Source of the DNA: CAZGLR01 sp964526635
GTDB taxonomy: Bacteria > Zixibacteria > MSB-5A5 > GN15 > JAAZOE01
Direction: 5' to 3'
DNA length: 23,048 bases
NCBI GenBank assembly: GCA_964526635.1
Contig: CAZGLR010000049.1
Coordinates: forward strand, 1 to 23,048
Below the pieces are notes generated by a model. It ran no database searches. It was not told where the DNA came from and saw only the letters and a list, made by a program, of their open reading frames with translations. Positions 15,897-23,048 of this stretch are shown here, one piece after another. The translations under genes were made by a program, and so were the position numbers. Numbering within the stretch: the stretch's first letter is position 1; the number at the start of each line of letters is the position of its first letter.

Positions 15897-16747
15897 TCCG
15901 AGGCCTGTGCCACGATGGCCATCTCATGACTACCCGATTCCAGCGGATCACCTGCCACAGTGCCGTGGATTTCTGTTACCTGGAGTTTGGATCGCTCGAA
16001 CTCACCCGAAATTTTATCAGGAGTAAAGCATTGCAGCCAGTTATAGACTTCACCGACACGCTGCGATTCAATAATCGTAAATTTATTCAGGCAAAGCAGA
16101 TAGTCATCATAGGTGATGACGCTGTCGAAAACATAATGTGGCCTGGCCGACCAGAAGCCACCGTCTGAAATGAACTCACAAATAGTCCTCTCCTGAATAG
16201 ACTTGAAAAAGGAATCGGTGAACACATCGAGTACAATATGGCCGCCGTCGGCCAGATGATTCCTGAAGATAGTGCGCAGGGCGGAGCGCTGCGAAGGATT
16301 CAAGGCGCAGTAATCGCAGAAAATCATGAGTATCAGATCAAAGCGCCGGTCGGATGTAAATTCAAGGTAATCCTGATGAATATAATCAATCGCGAGGGCA
16401 TCGGTATCGGCCTGCTTACGGGCGTAGTCAATCGATGATTCCGAAAAATCGATACCGGTTACCCTGGCTCCGTTGCGCGCCAGACGGTTAGCGTATAAGC
16501 CCGGACCACAACCGAAATCAGCCACCGCCTTGCCCGATGATAAATTGAACCGGGCGGTCAGCCAATCGACCGCTCGGGCGATAGTTTCCGGCCGGCGCGA
16601 GGCAATATCGCTGGACGAATCGAGATGATACTCGAGCATGCGTGCGGCGATATATGGATCTGTCCAGAGATAATCGGCGGTGTAAAACTCAAACGGTTCC
16701 GGCCGGGTGATGATGCGGTTCATTAATTGATATGGGGTTACGCCCAT
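15884..16747 (-). CDS. class I SAM-dependent methyltransferase
   Basis: A 287-residue Rossmann-fold methyltransferase. Motif I is VADFGCGPGLYANRLA (75-90). Asp100 at the end of VTGIDFS is the acidic residue expected to hold the SAM ribose. Motif post-II, around DYLEF, and the LADGGHIVLDVFTD strand complete the fold. The N-terminal 60 residues (PYIAARMLEYHLDSS) are typical of small-molecule or unknown-substrate members, and the substrate cannot be named. ATG 16747 is preceded by AGAGG. It is transcribed divergently from the PerR-like regulator across a 111-base gap, so that regulator could control it. Confidence 0.87.
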   Translation of the reverse strand: MGVTPYQLMNRIITRPEPFEFYTADYLWTDPYIAARMLEYHLDSSSDIASRRPETIARAVDWLTARFNLSSGKAVADFGCGPGLYANRLARNGARVTGIDFSESSIDYARKQADTDALAIDYIHQDYLEFTSDRRFDLILMIFCDYCALNPSQRSALRTIFRNHLADGGHIVLDVFTDSFFKSIQERTICEFISDGGFWSARPHYVFDSVITYDDYLLCLNKFTIIESQRVGEVYNWLQCFTPDKISGEFERSKLQVTEIHGTVAGDPLESGSHEMAIVAQASDQSK

Positions 16748-16858
16748 GGCTGCCTCTTTCGGGGGTATTCGTCTTTATCGTTATCAAATCGAAGTTCGTC
16801 TTTTTAATATAGACAAGTTTATCCTTTCCTTAGCGAAAAAAATACTATATACTTAGCC

Positions 16859-17335
16859 GTGAGCAAAAAAAATACGACTACGATAGTTGAACATATCACT
16901 ACAACATTGAATACGACTGTGAATATTGAGCATTTCAAGACACGATGCCGTGAACACGGTCTCCGCATTACCCCGCAGCGGGTAGCAATATACGAAAAAC
17001 TGGCTCAAGACGGTAGCCATCCCAGCGCCGAGGAAGTCTATTCGTCGGTCAAAAAGCAATTTCCACATATTTCGCTGAATACCGTTCATCAGGCGCTCTT
17101 GACTTTTGCTGAAATCGGGCTGGCCGATGTTATCGAAAGTTTCGGTTCGCCACGGCGATTCGATGCCAACCATATGCCGCACCATCATATCCACTGCAAC
17201 GAATGCGGCAAAATTATAGATTTTTATCATGATGATTTCAATAAGCTGACAGTTCCCAAAGATATTGCCGACGAGTACAAAATCACAGGCAGCCGCGTGG
17301 TTTTCACCGGTACCTGCAAGCAATGCCGTAAATAG
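16859..17335 (+). CDS. PerR-like Fur-family metalloregulator
   Basis: A 158-residue repressor. All five regulatory-metal ligands of Bacillus PerR line up by spacing: His54 (His37), Asp102 (Asp85), His108 (His91), His110 (His93) and Asp121 (Asp104). The structural zinc Cys4 site is Cys113/Cys116 (CNEC) and Cys153/Cys156 (CKQC). This predicts an Fe/Mn-bound peroxide sensor. The recognition helix is odd: the usual TVYRNL reads TVHQAL (75-80), so its operator may differ. The start is GTG 16859 with no ribosome-binding site, and a TATACT hexamer lies at 16848-16853. The transcript could therefore be leaderless, or translation could begin at GTG 16919, just before the conserved domain (HFKTRCREHGLRITPQR). 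Confidence 0.87.
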   Translation: MSKKNTTTIVEHITTTLNTTVNIEHFKTRCREHGLRITPQRVAIYEKLAQDGSHPSAEEVYSSVKKQFPHISLNTVHQALLTFAEIGLADVIESFGSPRRFDANHMPHHHIHCNECGKIIDFYHDDFNKLTVPKDIADEYKITGSRVVFTGTCKQCRK

Positions 17336-17464
17336 CTCAATCGTTTCATCCCAAATTCCCGGTCATGGTTGCTGTCTTTTTTATACGATATCCCGCTTGT
17401 ATCAGAAGAGCTTCGTCCCTACATTTATTAAAGACTTCTACGATTACTGGAAAGGCGATCCCGC

Positions 17465-19396
17465 ATGCGCCTGCCGCCTGTTTGTGTCGTTTTCATCGCT
17501 GTGCTGCTGCTGGTTTCGGTCTCGATTGGCGCTTCGGATCGGCCAGCGATCCATATTCTCTCGCATGATCAGACCCTGGTCACCACCGATCCCTCGACAG
17601 GGTACCATGATTTCCCGCGGAATGTGATCTTCCCCTCGGATTCGGTCAGCTATCGTCGCATTCTTTTGCATATCACCTATGAATGTCCCGATAATCTGCA
17701 TTGCGGCGAATGGGATTATATCGACCATGTCCTTCTCCGACGTAAGCTATCTGATTCTGTAGCCATCGATATCGAACTGGCCCGCATGATTTCCCCCTAC
17801 GGCTGGCGCTTTGATTCGACCTGGTCCTTTACCTGGCAAACCGACATTACCGATTTCGGTTTACTGCTTCGCGATACAGTTGATATTGTCTTTCGCCATA
17901 CCGGTTATGAAAATCCGGACGACCGGGGCTGGCTGATTACCCTTGATTTTGAAATCATTACCGGCGAACCATATGTGAAGCAGTATACTATGGACACCCT
18001 CTGGTGCGGGCAGTTTCCCTATGGCGATCCAGCTCGGCCAATCGAAACCCTTCTGCCGCCCTTAACTATCGGTCACGATTCTGCAACCCAGGCCAGAGTA
18101 CGTATACATCAAACCGGTCACGGCATGGACAGCAAAGAAATCTGTGCCGAGTTCTGTCCCAAATATCGAGAGTTGTTTTTTGATGATTCACTCATCGATC
18201 GGACTATGATATGGCGCGAATGCGGAGAGAATCCATTGTATCCCCAGGCCGGGACATGGATTTTTGACCGGGCCGGATGGTGTCCGGGTGAAGTTGTCGC
18301 GCCCTCCGTATATGATTTCGCCATTGCCCCCGGCAGCCGGCATAGTATAGATATCGAGATGGAGCCATATGAAAACACGGCAGATCCCTCGGCTAAATAC
18401 GTGTTCCATTCCTATGTTCTCTATACATCGTCACCATTGCGTGACTATGATGTCTCGCTCGATGATATACTCGTGCCCAGCACGAAAGATGTTTTCTCAC
18501 GGCTCAATCCAGCCTGTGACAACGCAATAATCAGGGTGACCAATCGCGGGAGCCATGATGTCAATACGATGGCGATCATGTATGGCGTCGATGGCTACGA
18601 TATGGAATTATTCCAATGGCATGGTCACCTGGCTTCGCAACACACTGTGGACATCATCCTGCCCGGCCCGATTACGGCGTCCGGACCGCAGCACCGTTTT
18701 ATGGTAAGTATCACTGATCCCAATGGCGTCACCGATGAATATATACACGATAATGTGATGTTTTCGAATATTGCCCCGCTGCCCCGGCATGATTGTGAGT
18801 TTATTCTTGAATTCCGCACCAATAGGGAAGCATCGCATAATACAGTGGCCCTGCGCACAGATCAGAACGAGTACCTGCTCTGGTATCCGGCAGAATATCT
18901 GAAAGCCGAAACGACATATCGTGATACGCTTAACCTGGTGCCTGGATGCTATCAGATCGAGGTTGTCGATACGGCCGGCGATGGTCTCAATTTCTGGTAT
19001 AATCGCGATGGCGGGCATGGTTACCTGAGACTTCTCACTATTGATGAGCAGCTTATCAAACAGTTCAATTCTGATTTCGGCGGGCGAATAAACTACTGGT
19101 TTCAGGCTGATCGAGACAATACCGATTCACCGGATGAGGCGCCATTGTTGACTGTTTTTCCGCCACGGAATGATGGCCATTTCAACATTTTCTTTTTTGA
19201 TAATGATACCACCGACGTGGCCATTTTAATAAAAAGCGACAGCACCGGGCAAACAGCTCTTGAAGATACCATACGATCTGCCAAAAATTATGCAGTCGGT
19301 GTCGATATCAGCAATTACCCTGATGGCCGCTATTCGATTACTGCAACGACCCGCACGGATACCCTCAGCACCCGTATTCGGATGCAAAAGGAATAA
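17465..19396 (+). CDS. secreted PNGase F-like N-glycanase with T9SS-like C-terminal domain
   Basis: A 643-residue exported protein. The signal peptide is about 1-23. Residues about 60-285 match the two jelly-roll domains of peptide-N-glycosidase F, which cuts the amide bond between Asn and N-glycans. The match includes CGEWDYID (80-87), where Asp84 corresponds to catalytic Asp60. It also includes TGHGMDSKEICAEFC (217-231), where Glu229 is the likely Glu206 equivalent, then ENPLYPQAGTWIFDRAGWCP (255-274). I could not place the Glu118 equivalent. A middle beta region follows, then a GCYQIEVVDTAGDGLNFWY segment (494-512) common in Bacteroidota exoproteins. The last 80 residues (LLTVFPPRNDGHFNI ... 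DISNYPDGRYSI ... RIRMQKE) resemble a type A T9SS sorting domain. ATG 17465 has GGAAAGG upstream. Enzyme family likely; activity not proven. Confidence 0.8.
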   Translation: MRLPPVCVVFIAVLLLVSVSIGASDRPAIHILSHDQTLVTTDPSTGYHDFPRNVIFPSDSVSYRRILLHITYECPDNLHCGEWDYIDHVLLRRKLSDSVAIDIELARMISPYGWRFDSTWSFTWQTDITDFGLLLRDTVDIVFRHTGYENPDDRGWLITLDFEIITGEPYVKQYTMDTLWCGQFPYGDPARPIETLLPPLTIGHDSATQARVRIHQTGHGMDSKEICAEFCPKYRELFFDDSLIDRTMIWRECGENPLYPQAGTWIFDRAGWCPGEVVAPSVYDFAIAPGSRHSIDIEMEPYENTADPSAKYVFHSYVLYTSSPLRDYDVSLDDILVPSTKDVFSRLNPACDNAIIRVTNRGSHDVNTMAIMYGVDGYDMELFQWHGHLASQHTVDIILPGPITASGPQHRFMVSITDPNGVTDEYIHDNVMFSNIAPLPRHDCEFILEFRTNREASHNTVALRTDQNEYLLWYPAEYLKAETTYRDTLNLVPGCYQIEVVDTAGDGLNFWYNRDGGHGYLRLLTIDEQLIKQFNSDFGGRINYWFQADRDNTDSPDEAPLLTVFPPRNDGHFNIFFFDNDTTDVAILIKSDSTGQTALEDTIRSAKNYAVGVDISNYPDGRYSITATTRTDTLSTRIRMQKE

Positions 19397-19513
19397 GCCA
19401 GAGTACAGGTATTGCTGCATCATCCGGTCGTTATTTCGATTGACATATTGTCTGTAGACCGATCGTATCACAGGTATCTTGCAAAGTTTTGTCGTTGAGA
19501 AGGGAGAGACAAT

Positions 19514-19870
19514 ATGATGAAAATCGAAAAGCCATCGATAATAGCTGCGGCCGGTACTCCGCCGAAAACGATTGCCGAGTTTATCGGTCGGGTAAATTCC
19601 GGTACGGCGGATGTCAGTATCGCCAAAATGTCCAGTCCGCCCGGGTGGCGCGAACCATTTCAACAACCCGATTTCGATGAGTACACGCTTGTTCTCAATG
19701 GCAGCCTTTCGGTTGAAATGAAAGACAGTATGCAAACTGTCAATGCCGGACAGGCAATTATAATTCCTAAAGGCACCCGCGTCCGCTATTCCACACCCAA
19801 TGGCGCCGAGTATATTGCCGTGTGTCTCCCGGCGTTTTCGCCCGATCTGGTGCATCGCGAGGAGAAATAA
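19514..19870 (+). CDS. small cupin-fold protein
   Basis: A 118-residue single-domain cupin. The core pattern is visible: FQQPDFDEYTLVLNGSLSVE (conserved motif 1 region, with Asp and Glu but no HxH) followed by VNAGQAIIIPKGTRVRYSTP (motif 2). Motif 1 normally supplies two His and a Glu as metal ligands. Here only acidic residues are evident, so metal binding is uncertain and the protein may be a sugar- or small-molecule-binding cupin. ATG 19514 has GGGAG (19502-19506) at good distance. It stands alone between the N-glycanase and serine-hydrolase genes. A TTGACA at 19440-19445 could serve as its -35, but the matching -10 is poor. Confidence 0.75.
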   Translation: MMKIEKPSIIAAAGTPPKTIAEFIGRVNSGTADVSIAKMSSPPGWREPFQQPDFDEYTLVLNGSLSVEMKDSMQTVNAGQAIIIPKGTRVRYSTPNGAEYIAVCLPAFSPDLVHREEK

Positions 19871-19928
19871 CGAAGAAGTATTGTTTCCCGTAACAATTTC
19901 AACCTTATGGTGTTTTAAGATAAACCGT

Positions 19929-19957
19929 TTGCGGAGAGATATCGTCTTATGTATATA
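19929..19957 (+). promoter_or_regulatory. candidate promoter of the serine hydrolase gene
   Basis: TTGCGG (19929-19934), a 17-base spacer and TATATA (19952-19957). The -35 is weak and the -10 moderate. The spacing is ideal and it abuts the palindromic operator directly, which supports it. Confidence 0.35.
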
Positions 19958-19971
19958 TGTAAGCGCTTACA
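19958..19971. promoter_or_regulatory. LacI-family/cre-type operator palindrome
   Basis: TGTAAGCGCTTACA is a perfect 14-base palindrome with the central AAGCGCTT typical of LacI/GalR-family operators, and it fits the CcpA cre consensus. It lies immediately after a candidate -10 and 70 bases before the serine hydrolase start, where a bound repressor would block initiation. No LacI-family gene is in the window. Confidence 0.65.
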
Positions 19972-20040
19972 GAATATTGTGATCTTGGTGCAAGTTGCCA
20001 TGTATCTTTCCATCCGGAACCCAAACCGGGAGATTATCTT

Positions 20041-21486
20041 GTGAGAAAAATTCTGATCCTTTTTCTGCTGATGCTGACGGCATCGATGGCCATGGCCCAG
20101 ATGCCATCGGAAGACCATTATCGCGACATGATCACCGAGTTTGTCCGTGCGCTTAACTCCGAGGATACGGCATTGCGCAAAGATGTGCTTCATACCTATT
20201 ACATCAATGCTGACAGTGCTTCAGCAATCGAGCGCTGGCAGGGGCATTTCGGCAGGTACCATTTCCAATTTGGTGACCTTGAGGTTATCTCGGTTGATAT
20301 CGATGCCCCGCAGACAGTCAGCGCCCTGTGCCATAGTTCCGGCAAGCGCAATCTCAATGAATGGCTCAATGTTGTGCTTAATATCAGTCCCCATAATCCG
20401 GCCATGTTCTGGTCCATGTCGGTGGAGACCGCGCGTGATCCGGATACTGAATTGCCCGACCGCCCACTCACGACGGATGAAATCGCCGATTTGATGGATC
20501 GATATATAGAAAATCTGGTTGCTCGCGATGTCTTCTCCGGCAGCGTGATATTGGCCAAAGATGGTGAGCAGTTTTATTCAGGCGCCTGGGGTCTGGCCAA
20601 CATGCGCTGGCAGGCACCCAACAACCTCGAGACCAAATTTAACATCGGATCAATGAATAAAATGTTCACCGGCGTCGCGATCTGCCAGTTGGCCGAAAAG
20701 GGCAAACTCGGATTCGATGATCTCGTCGGCAAACATTTGCCTGAATACCCCAATGCGGACGTCAGAGAAAAGGTCACGATTCATCATTTGCTGACGCACA
20801 CGTCCGGCATGGGCAGTTACTGGGAAGCGATGGCCACGAGGGACTGGACAGTGCTCCGTTCGGTCGAGGATTTCGCAGCTTTATCATACGATGATTCATT
20901 GTCCTTCGAACCGGGAGACCATTTCCAGTACAGCAACTCCGGTCCGCTGGTGCTGGGGCTTATTATCGAAAAGCTATCCGGATTGGATTATCACGAGTAC
21001 ATCCGGCGCTCTGTGACCGGTCCGGCCGGCATGGTCGGTACTGATTGCTACCACAATGATCATCCGGTACCGAATCTGGCGTCGGGATATTTCTGGGCGG
21101 CGCCGGATGATACCATACGCACCAGCAATATTTTTGAGCATTCGGCCCGCGGCAGTGCCGCCGGCGGCGGATACTCAACCGCCCCCGATCTTCAGAAATT
21201 CGCCAATGCGCTATACGATGGCACCTTTCTTTCGGCCGCTATGGTCGAAACGATGACCACCGGCAAAGTCGAGATGGGTCCCGGCGATCAATACGCGTAT
21301 TTGTTCGGTGTCTCCGACTGGAATGGCCATTTGGCCATTGGTCATGGCGGCGGGGCCCCGGGAATCAATGCCGATCTCAAAATTTTCAAAGATCTTGGCG
21401 TTACGATTATTGCCATGAGTAATTATGATATGGCGGCTTCGGCGGTCAGTCAGTATGCAGTCGATTTGATCACGCATAAACGTTAG
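20041..21486 (+). CDS. secreted serine hydrolase, beta-lactamase class C/PBP4* family
   Basis: A 481-residue exported enzyme. The signal peptide is 1-19 (ending SMAMA, cut before Gln20). Residues about 24-130 form an extra N-terminal domain of NTF2-like appearance. The penicillin-binding-protein fold follows. The nucleophile motif is Ser204-x-x-Lys207 (SMNK), the second motif is Tyr297-Ser-Asn (QYSNSG), and the third is His435-Gly-Gly (GHGGGAPG), so the active site is complete. Members include D-alanyl peptidases, esterases and class C-like lactamases; the substrate is not predictable here. The start is GTG 20041 with GGGAG (20028-20032) 8 bases upstream. It is likely controlled through the palindrome at 19958-19971. 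Confidence 0.88.
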   Translation: MRKILILFLLMLTASMAMAQMPSEDHYRDMITEFVRALNSEDTALRKDVLHTYYINADSASAIERWQGHFGRYHFQFGDLEVISVDIDAPQTVSALCHSSGKRNLNEWLNVVLNISPHNPAMFWSMSVETARDPDTELPDRPLTTDEIADLMDRYIENLVARDVFSGSVILAKDGEQFYSGAWGLANMRWQAPNNLETKFNIGSMNKMFTGVAICQLAEKGKLGFDDLVGKHLPEYPNADVREKVTIHHLLTHTSGMGSYWEAMATRDWTVLRSVEDFAALSYDDSLSFEPGDHFQYSNSGPLVLGLIIEKLSGLDYHEYIRRSVTGPAGMVGTDCYHNDHPVPNLASGYFWAAPDDTIRTSNIFEHSARGSAAGGGYSTAPDLQKFANALYDGTFLSAAMVETMTTGKVEMGPGDQYAYLFGVSDWNGHLAIGHGGGAPGINADLKIFKDLGVTIIAMSNYDMAASAVSQYAVDLITHKR

Positions 21487-21512
21487 ATAATTAAGCTCAG
21501 ACGTCGGCGGGA

Positions 21513-21540
21513 GCCCGACAATTATTAGTAATTGTCGGGC
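21513..21540. repeat. perfect 12-base inverted repeat after the serine hydrolase gene
   Basis: GCCCGACAATTA (21513-21524) pairs with TAATTGTCGGGC (21529-21540) around the loop TTAG. It begins 27 bases after the stop codon and could end transcription or stabilise the 3' end. It lacks a T-run on either strand, so a standard intrinsic terminator is not assured. Confidence 0.6.
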
Positions 21541-21713
21541 CGGAGACCATTGGACTCGGCAGCACCATGATCACATATTTCATTTTACATTTGATGTGTG
21601 ATAGCCAAAATCGGGATAATTTCCGTATTTGATTCAGAGAATGGAAGCGGCACCCCTGTCGATTCCATACCACTACCAGAAAACATTCATCATATGGTGA
21701 AGGAGACGCACCC

Positions 21714-22073
21714 ATGAAACCACGTGTGCAACACTGGGAAATTTCATCCAATGACTATAAAAAGTCGCAGGAATTCTATCGCAAGGTCTTTGACTGGGAT
21801 ATCAATGAACATGAGGGTATGAGTTACGCCCTGATTGCGCCCGGCGGAGATGACTCAATTGGTGGCGGCATTGGACCGGTGCAGGATGGTCAGAAGCCGA
21901 TGGTGACAGTTTATATCACGGTCGATGATATTCCGGGATATCTCAAAAAAGTGGAAGAGGCCGGCGGCAAAATCATCCTGAACGAAACGCCGATTCCCGA
22001 TATCGGTACCTGCGGTATGTTTATCGATCCCGATGGCAACGTGTTGGGATTGTATAAGAGCCTGAAGGCCTGA
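21714..22073 (+). CDS. VOC (glyoxalase/bleomycin-resistance fold) family protein
   Basis: A 119-residue vicinal-oxygen-chelate protein. It opens with VQHWEISSNDYKKSQEFYRK, the first beta-alpha-beta unit with His7 and Glu9 at ligand-like positions. It contains TVYITVDDIPGYLKKVEEAG (64-83) and ends GMFIDPDGNVLGLYKS, the classic C-terminal VOC strand. Members bind a divalent metal and act on small molecules such as methylglyoxal adducts, but this short single-domain type is usually uncharacterised. ATG 21714 has AAGGAG 8 bases upstream. It is a single-gene unit with a terminator 34 bases after the stop. Confidence 0.88.
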   Translation: MKPRVQHWEISSNDYKKSQEFYRKVFDWDINEHEGMSYALIAPGGDDSIGGGIGPVQDGQKPMVTVYITVDDIPGYLKKVEEAGGKIILNETPIPDIGTCGMFIDPDGNVLGLYKSLKA

Positions 22074-22106
22074 CAGAGATCGCGTCGATTGGCTATCGCA
22101 GTTTCT

Positions 22107-22136
22107 TCGGCCCCGGCTTCCGGGGCCGATTGTCTT
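22107..22136 (+). terminator. Rho-independent terminator of the VOC gene
   Basis: A perfect 10-base GC-rich stem, TCGGCCCCGG (22107-22116) with CCGGGGCCGA (22120-22129), has a 3-base loop and is followed by the T-rich TTGTCTTTCT. Confidence 0.8.
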
Positions 22137-22594
22137 TCTGAAGGTATTGGTATGGCGGCCCCGATAACACACTCCCAAAACTTTGGTGGTATTCCATTTC
22201 TCAGTGAGAGGGAGTTACTCTTTCGTTGGCAGAACGCGTTGGAAGGTAATCTGTTAACGTGGGAAGTTCGGATCTGCAATACTTCAGGCACAATCATGCA
22301 TGTTACAGGATCAAGTAAACTCGTCAAGTCAAAAACTGAGATTACGATCTTGGGGTACTCAGATTCGATAATCGAAATAGCGCACAGTACTGGGAGAGTA
22401 TAGGTTGCAGGGATTTGCAGGCCGCAATACACTGACTCAAACAGTCTAAAAAAAGCGGCCCTTTGTACAAGACGAGTTCCACAACTGGTTGCTGGAGGTA
22501 TATGCCGTTTAATAGTTGGTTGATAACCTGATAATTTCATTTGAATGTAGATCCTCTGGAAGGGATCTGGCTGGTCAAAGCTTCCTTCAAATGG
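22137..22594. other. gene-poor stretch of different character
   Basis: About 460 bases in which I see no supported gene. Open frames exist on both strands, including a long minus-strand one that continues through the terminator and into the VOC gene, but none has a ribosome-binding site or family-like sequence. The DNA is richer in A and T and lacks the GATxxC-rich codon texture of the genes to the left. A short inverted repeat (AGATCC 22549-22554 with GGATCT 22563-22568) lies just downstream of the barrel gene that ends at 22595. Confidence 0.4.
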
Positions 22595-23048
22595 TCAGAA
22601 TGTGAAACTGAACTGAGCATAGCTGAAAACCGTTTGATCTGAGACTGGGGCTTGGGGATTTTCCCTGGTGAATTCTCCGTGGAGGAAGAGGGAGGCTCCT
22701 AACTCCAATTCGTAACGACGCAAAAACTGATAGGTGAAACGACTGTCGAAGACGTGTCCAAGAAAGGAGCCAGATTTCCCGAGGGGATCGCGCTGACGTC
22801 CGATGATGAAGGAATCCTTTTTTGCGGCGAGAAAGGCCGCCGAGTAGGTCACGCGAACGGTCGTTTGGTCCGTGGGCACCATTTCAAAACGCACGCCGGG
22901 GGCGCTGAGGTTCGCGGGGGTGAGCGGCCCGTGCAAGCTGGTGTTGTTGAGATCGGTGCGCCGCGATCCGAATAGCCGTTCATACTGGTCAAAATCTCCG
23001 TCATTGGGAGCTTTATCGCCGCTGGCCCAGTAGTATTGAGCGGCAAGA
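22595..23048 (-). CDS. C-terminal part of an alginate-export (AlgE-like) outer-membrane barrel protein
   Basis: This frame is open to the window edge and gives about 150 residues, of which only the C-terminal end is here. The start is WASGDKAPNDGDFDQYERLF, then GSRRTDLNN, matching the late strands of the alginate-export family where a conserved GDxxPxDGxxxxFxxLF block occurs. Further on, SGSFLGHVFDSRFTYQFLRR and YELELGASLFLHGEF alternate hydrophobic and polar residues as in beta-strands. The chain ends ...YAQFSFTF, with the terminal Phe typical of outer-membrane barrels. The first codon lies outside the window; a TTG inside the frame at 22936 is not a credible start. The substrate could be any acidic polysaccharide or small organic acid. 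Confidence 0.7.
   Translation of the reverse strand, partial: LAAQYYWASGDKAPNDGDFDQYERLFGSRRTDLNNTSLHGPLTPANLSAPGVRFEMVPTDQTTVRVTYSAAFLAAKKDSFIIGRQRDPLGKSGSFLGHVFDSRFTYQFLRRYELELGASLFLHGEFTRENPQAPVSDQTVFSYAQFSFTF

Noticed and set aside
21911..22540. Minus-strand open frame of 209 codons across the VOC gene, terminator and gene-poor stretch
   Set aside because: It reads through a strong terminator and antisense to a certain VOC gene, and has no ribosome-binding site or family-like segment.

Overview
The window looks like a chromosomal piece from a Gram-negative bacterium of the FCB assemblage, most like candidate phylum Zixibacteria. The reasons are a secreted protein ending in two dockerin-like repeats of the type rich in GDAVYLINYIFKEGPAP, a lipoprotein RND adaptor, and a secreted enzyme with a Bacteroidota-style (T9SS-like) C-terminal domain. 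This placement is inference from protein style; no rRNA or universal marker gene is present. No tRNA, CRISPR array, transposase or phage gene was seen.

Left part (1-4800): a small two-helix membrane protein on the minus strand with its own terminator, then a promoter and a tight four-gene plus-strand operon. The operon encodes an HMG-CoA-lyase-family enzyme, a class III CoA-transferase, and the large and small subunits of an aconitase-type hydro-lyase (LeuC/LeuD-like), and it closes with a clear terminator. Together these could hydrate an unsaturated C5 diacid to citramalate, activate it with CoA, and split it to acetyl-CoA and pyruvate. The substrate is inferred, not shown.

Middle (4828-12883): a minus-strand group with a secreted dockerin protein, 3-methyladenine DNA glycosylase I (Tag) and a TMEM175-like channel. 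Divergent from it is a metal-efflux cluster: a Cys-rich small membrane protein, a lipoprotein RND adaptor with duplicated metal-binding-like motifs, and a CzcA-type RND pump with all three proton-relay carboxylates. No outer-membrane factor is encoded nearby.

Right part (12933-22136): mostly single genes. They are a Met-rich secreted protein, a crotonase, a GNAT acetyltransferase followed by the C-terminal remnant of a second GNAT, a SAM methyltransferase, a PerR-like regulator with all five sensing-metal ligands but an unusual DNA-recognition helix, a PNGase F-like secreted N-glycanase, a cupin, a secreted serine hydrolase behind a perfect LacI/cre-type palindrome, and a VOC protein with a terminator.

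The last ~900 bases differ in character: about 460 bases with no gene, then the C-terminal end of an alginate-export-like outer-membrane barrel running off the edge.
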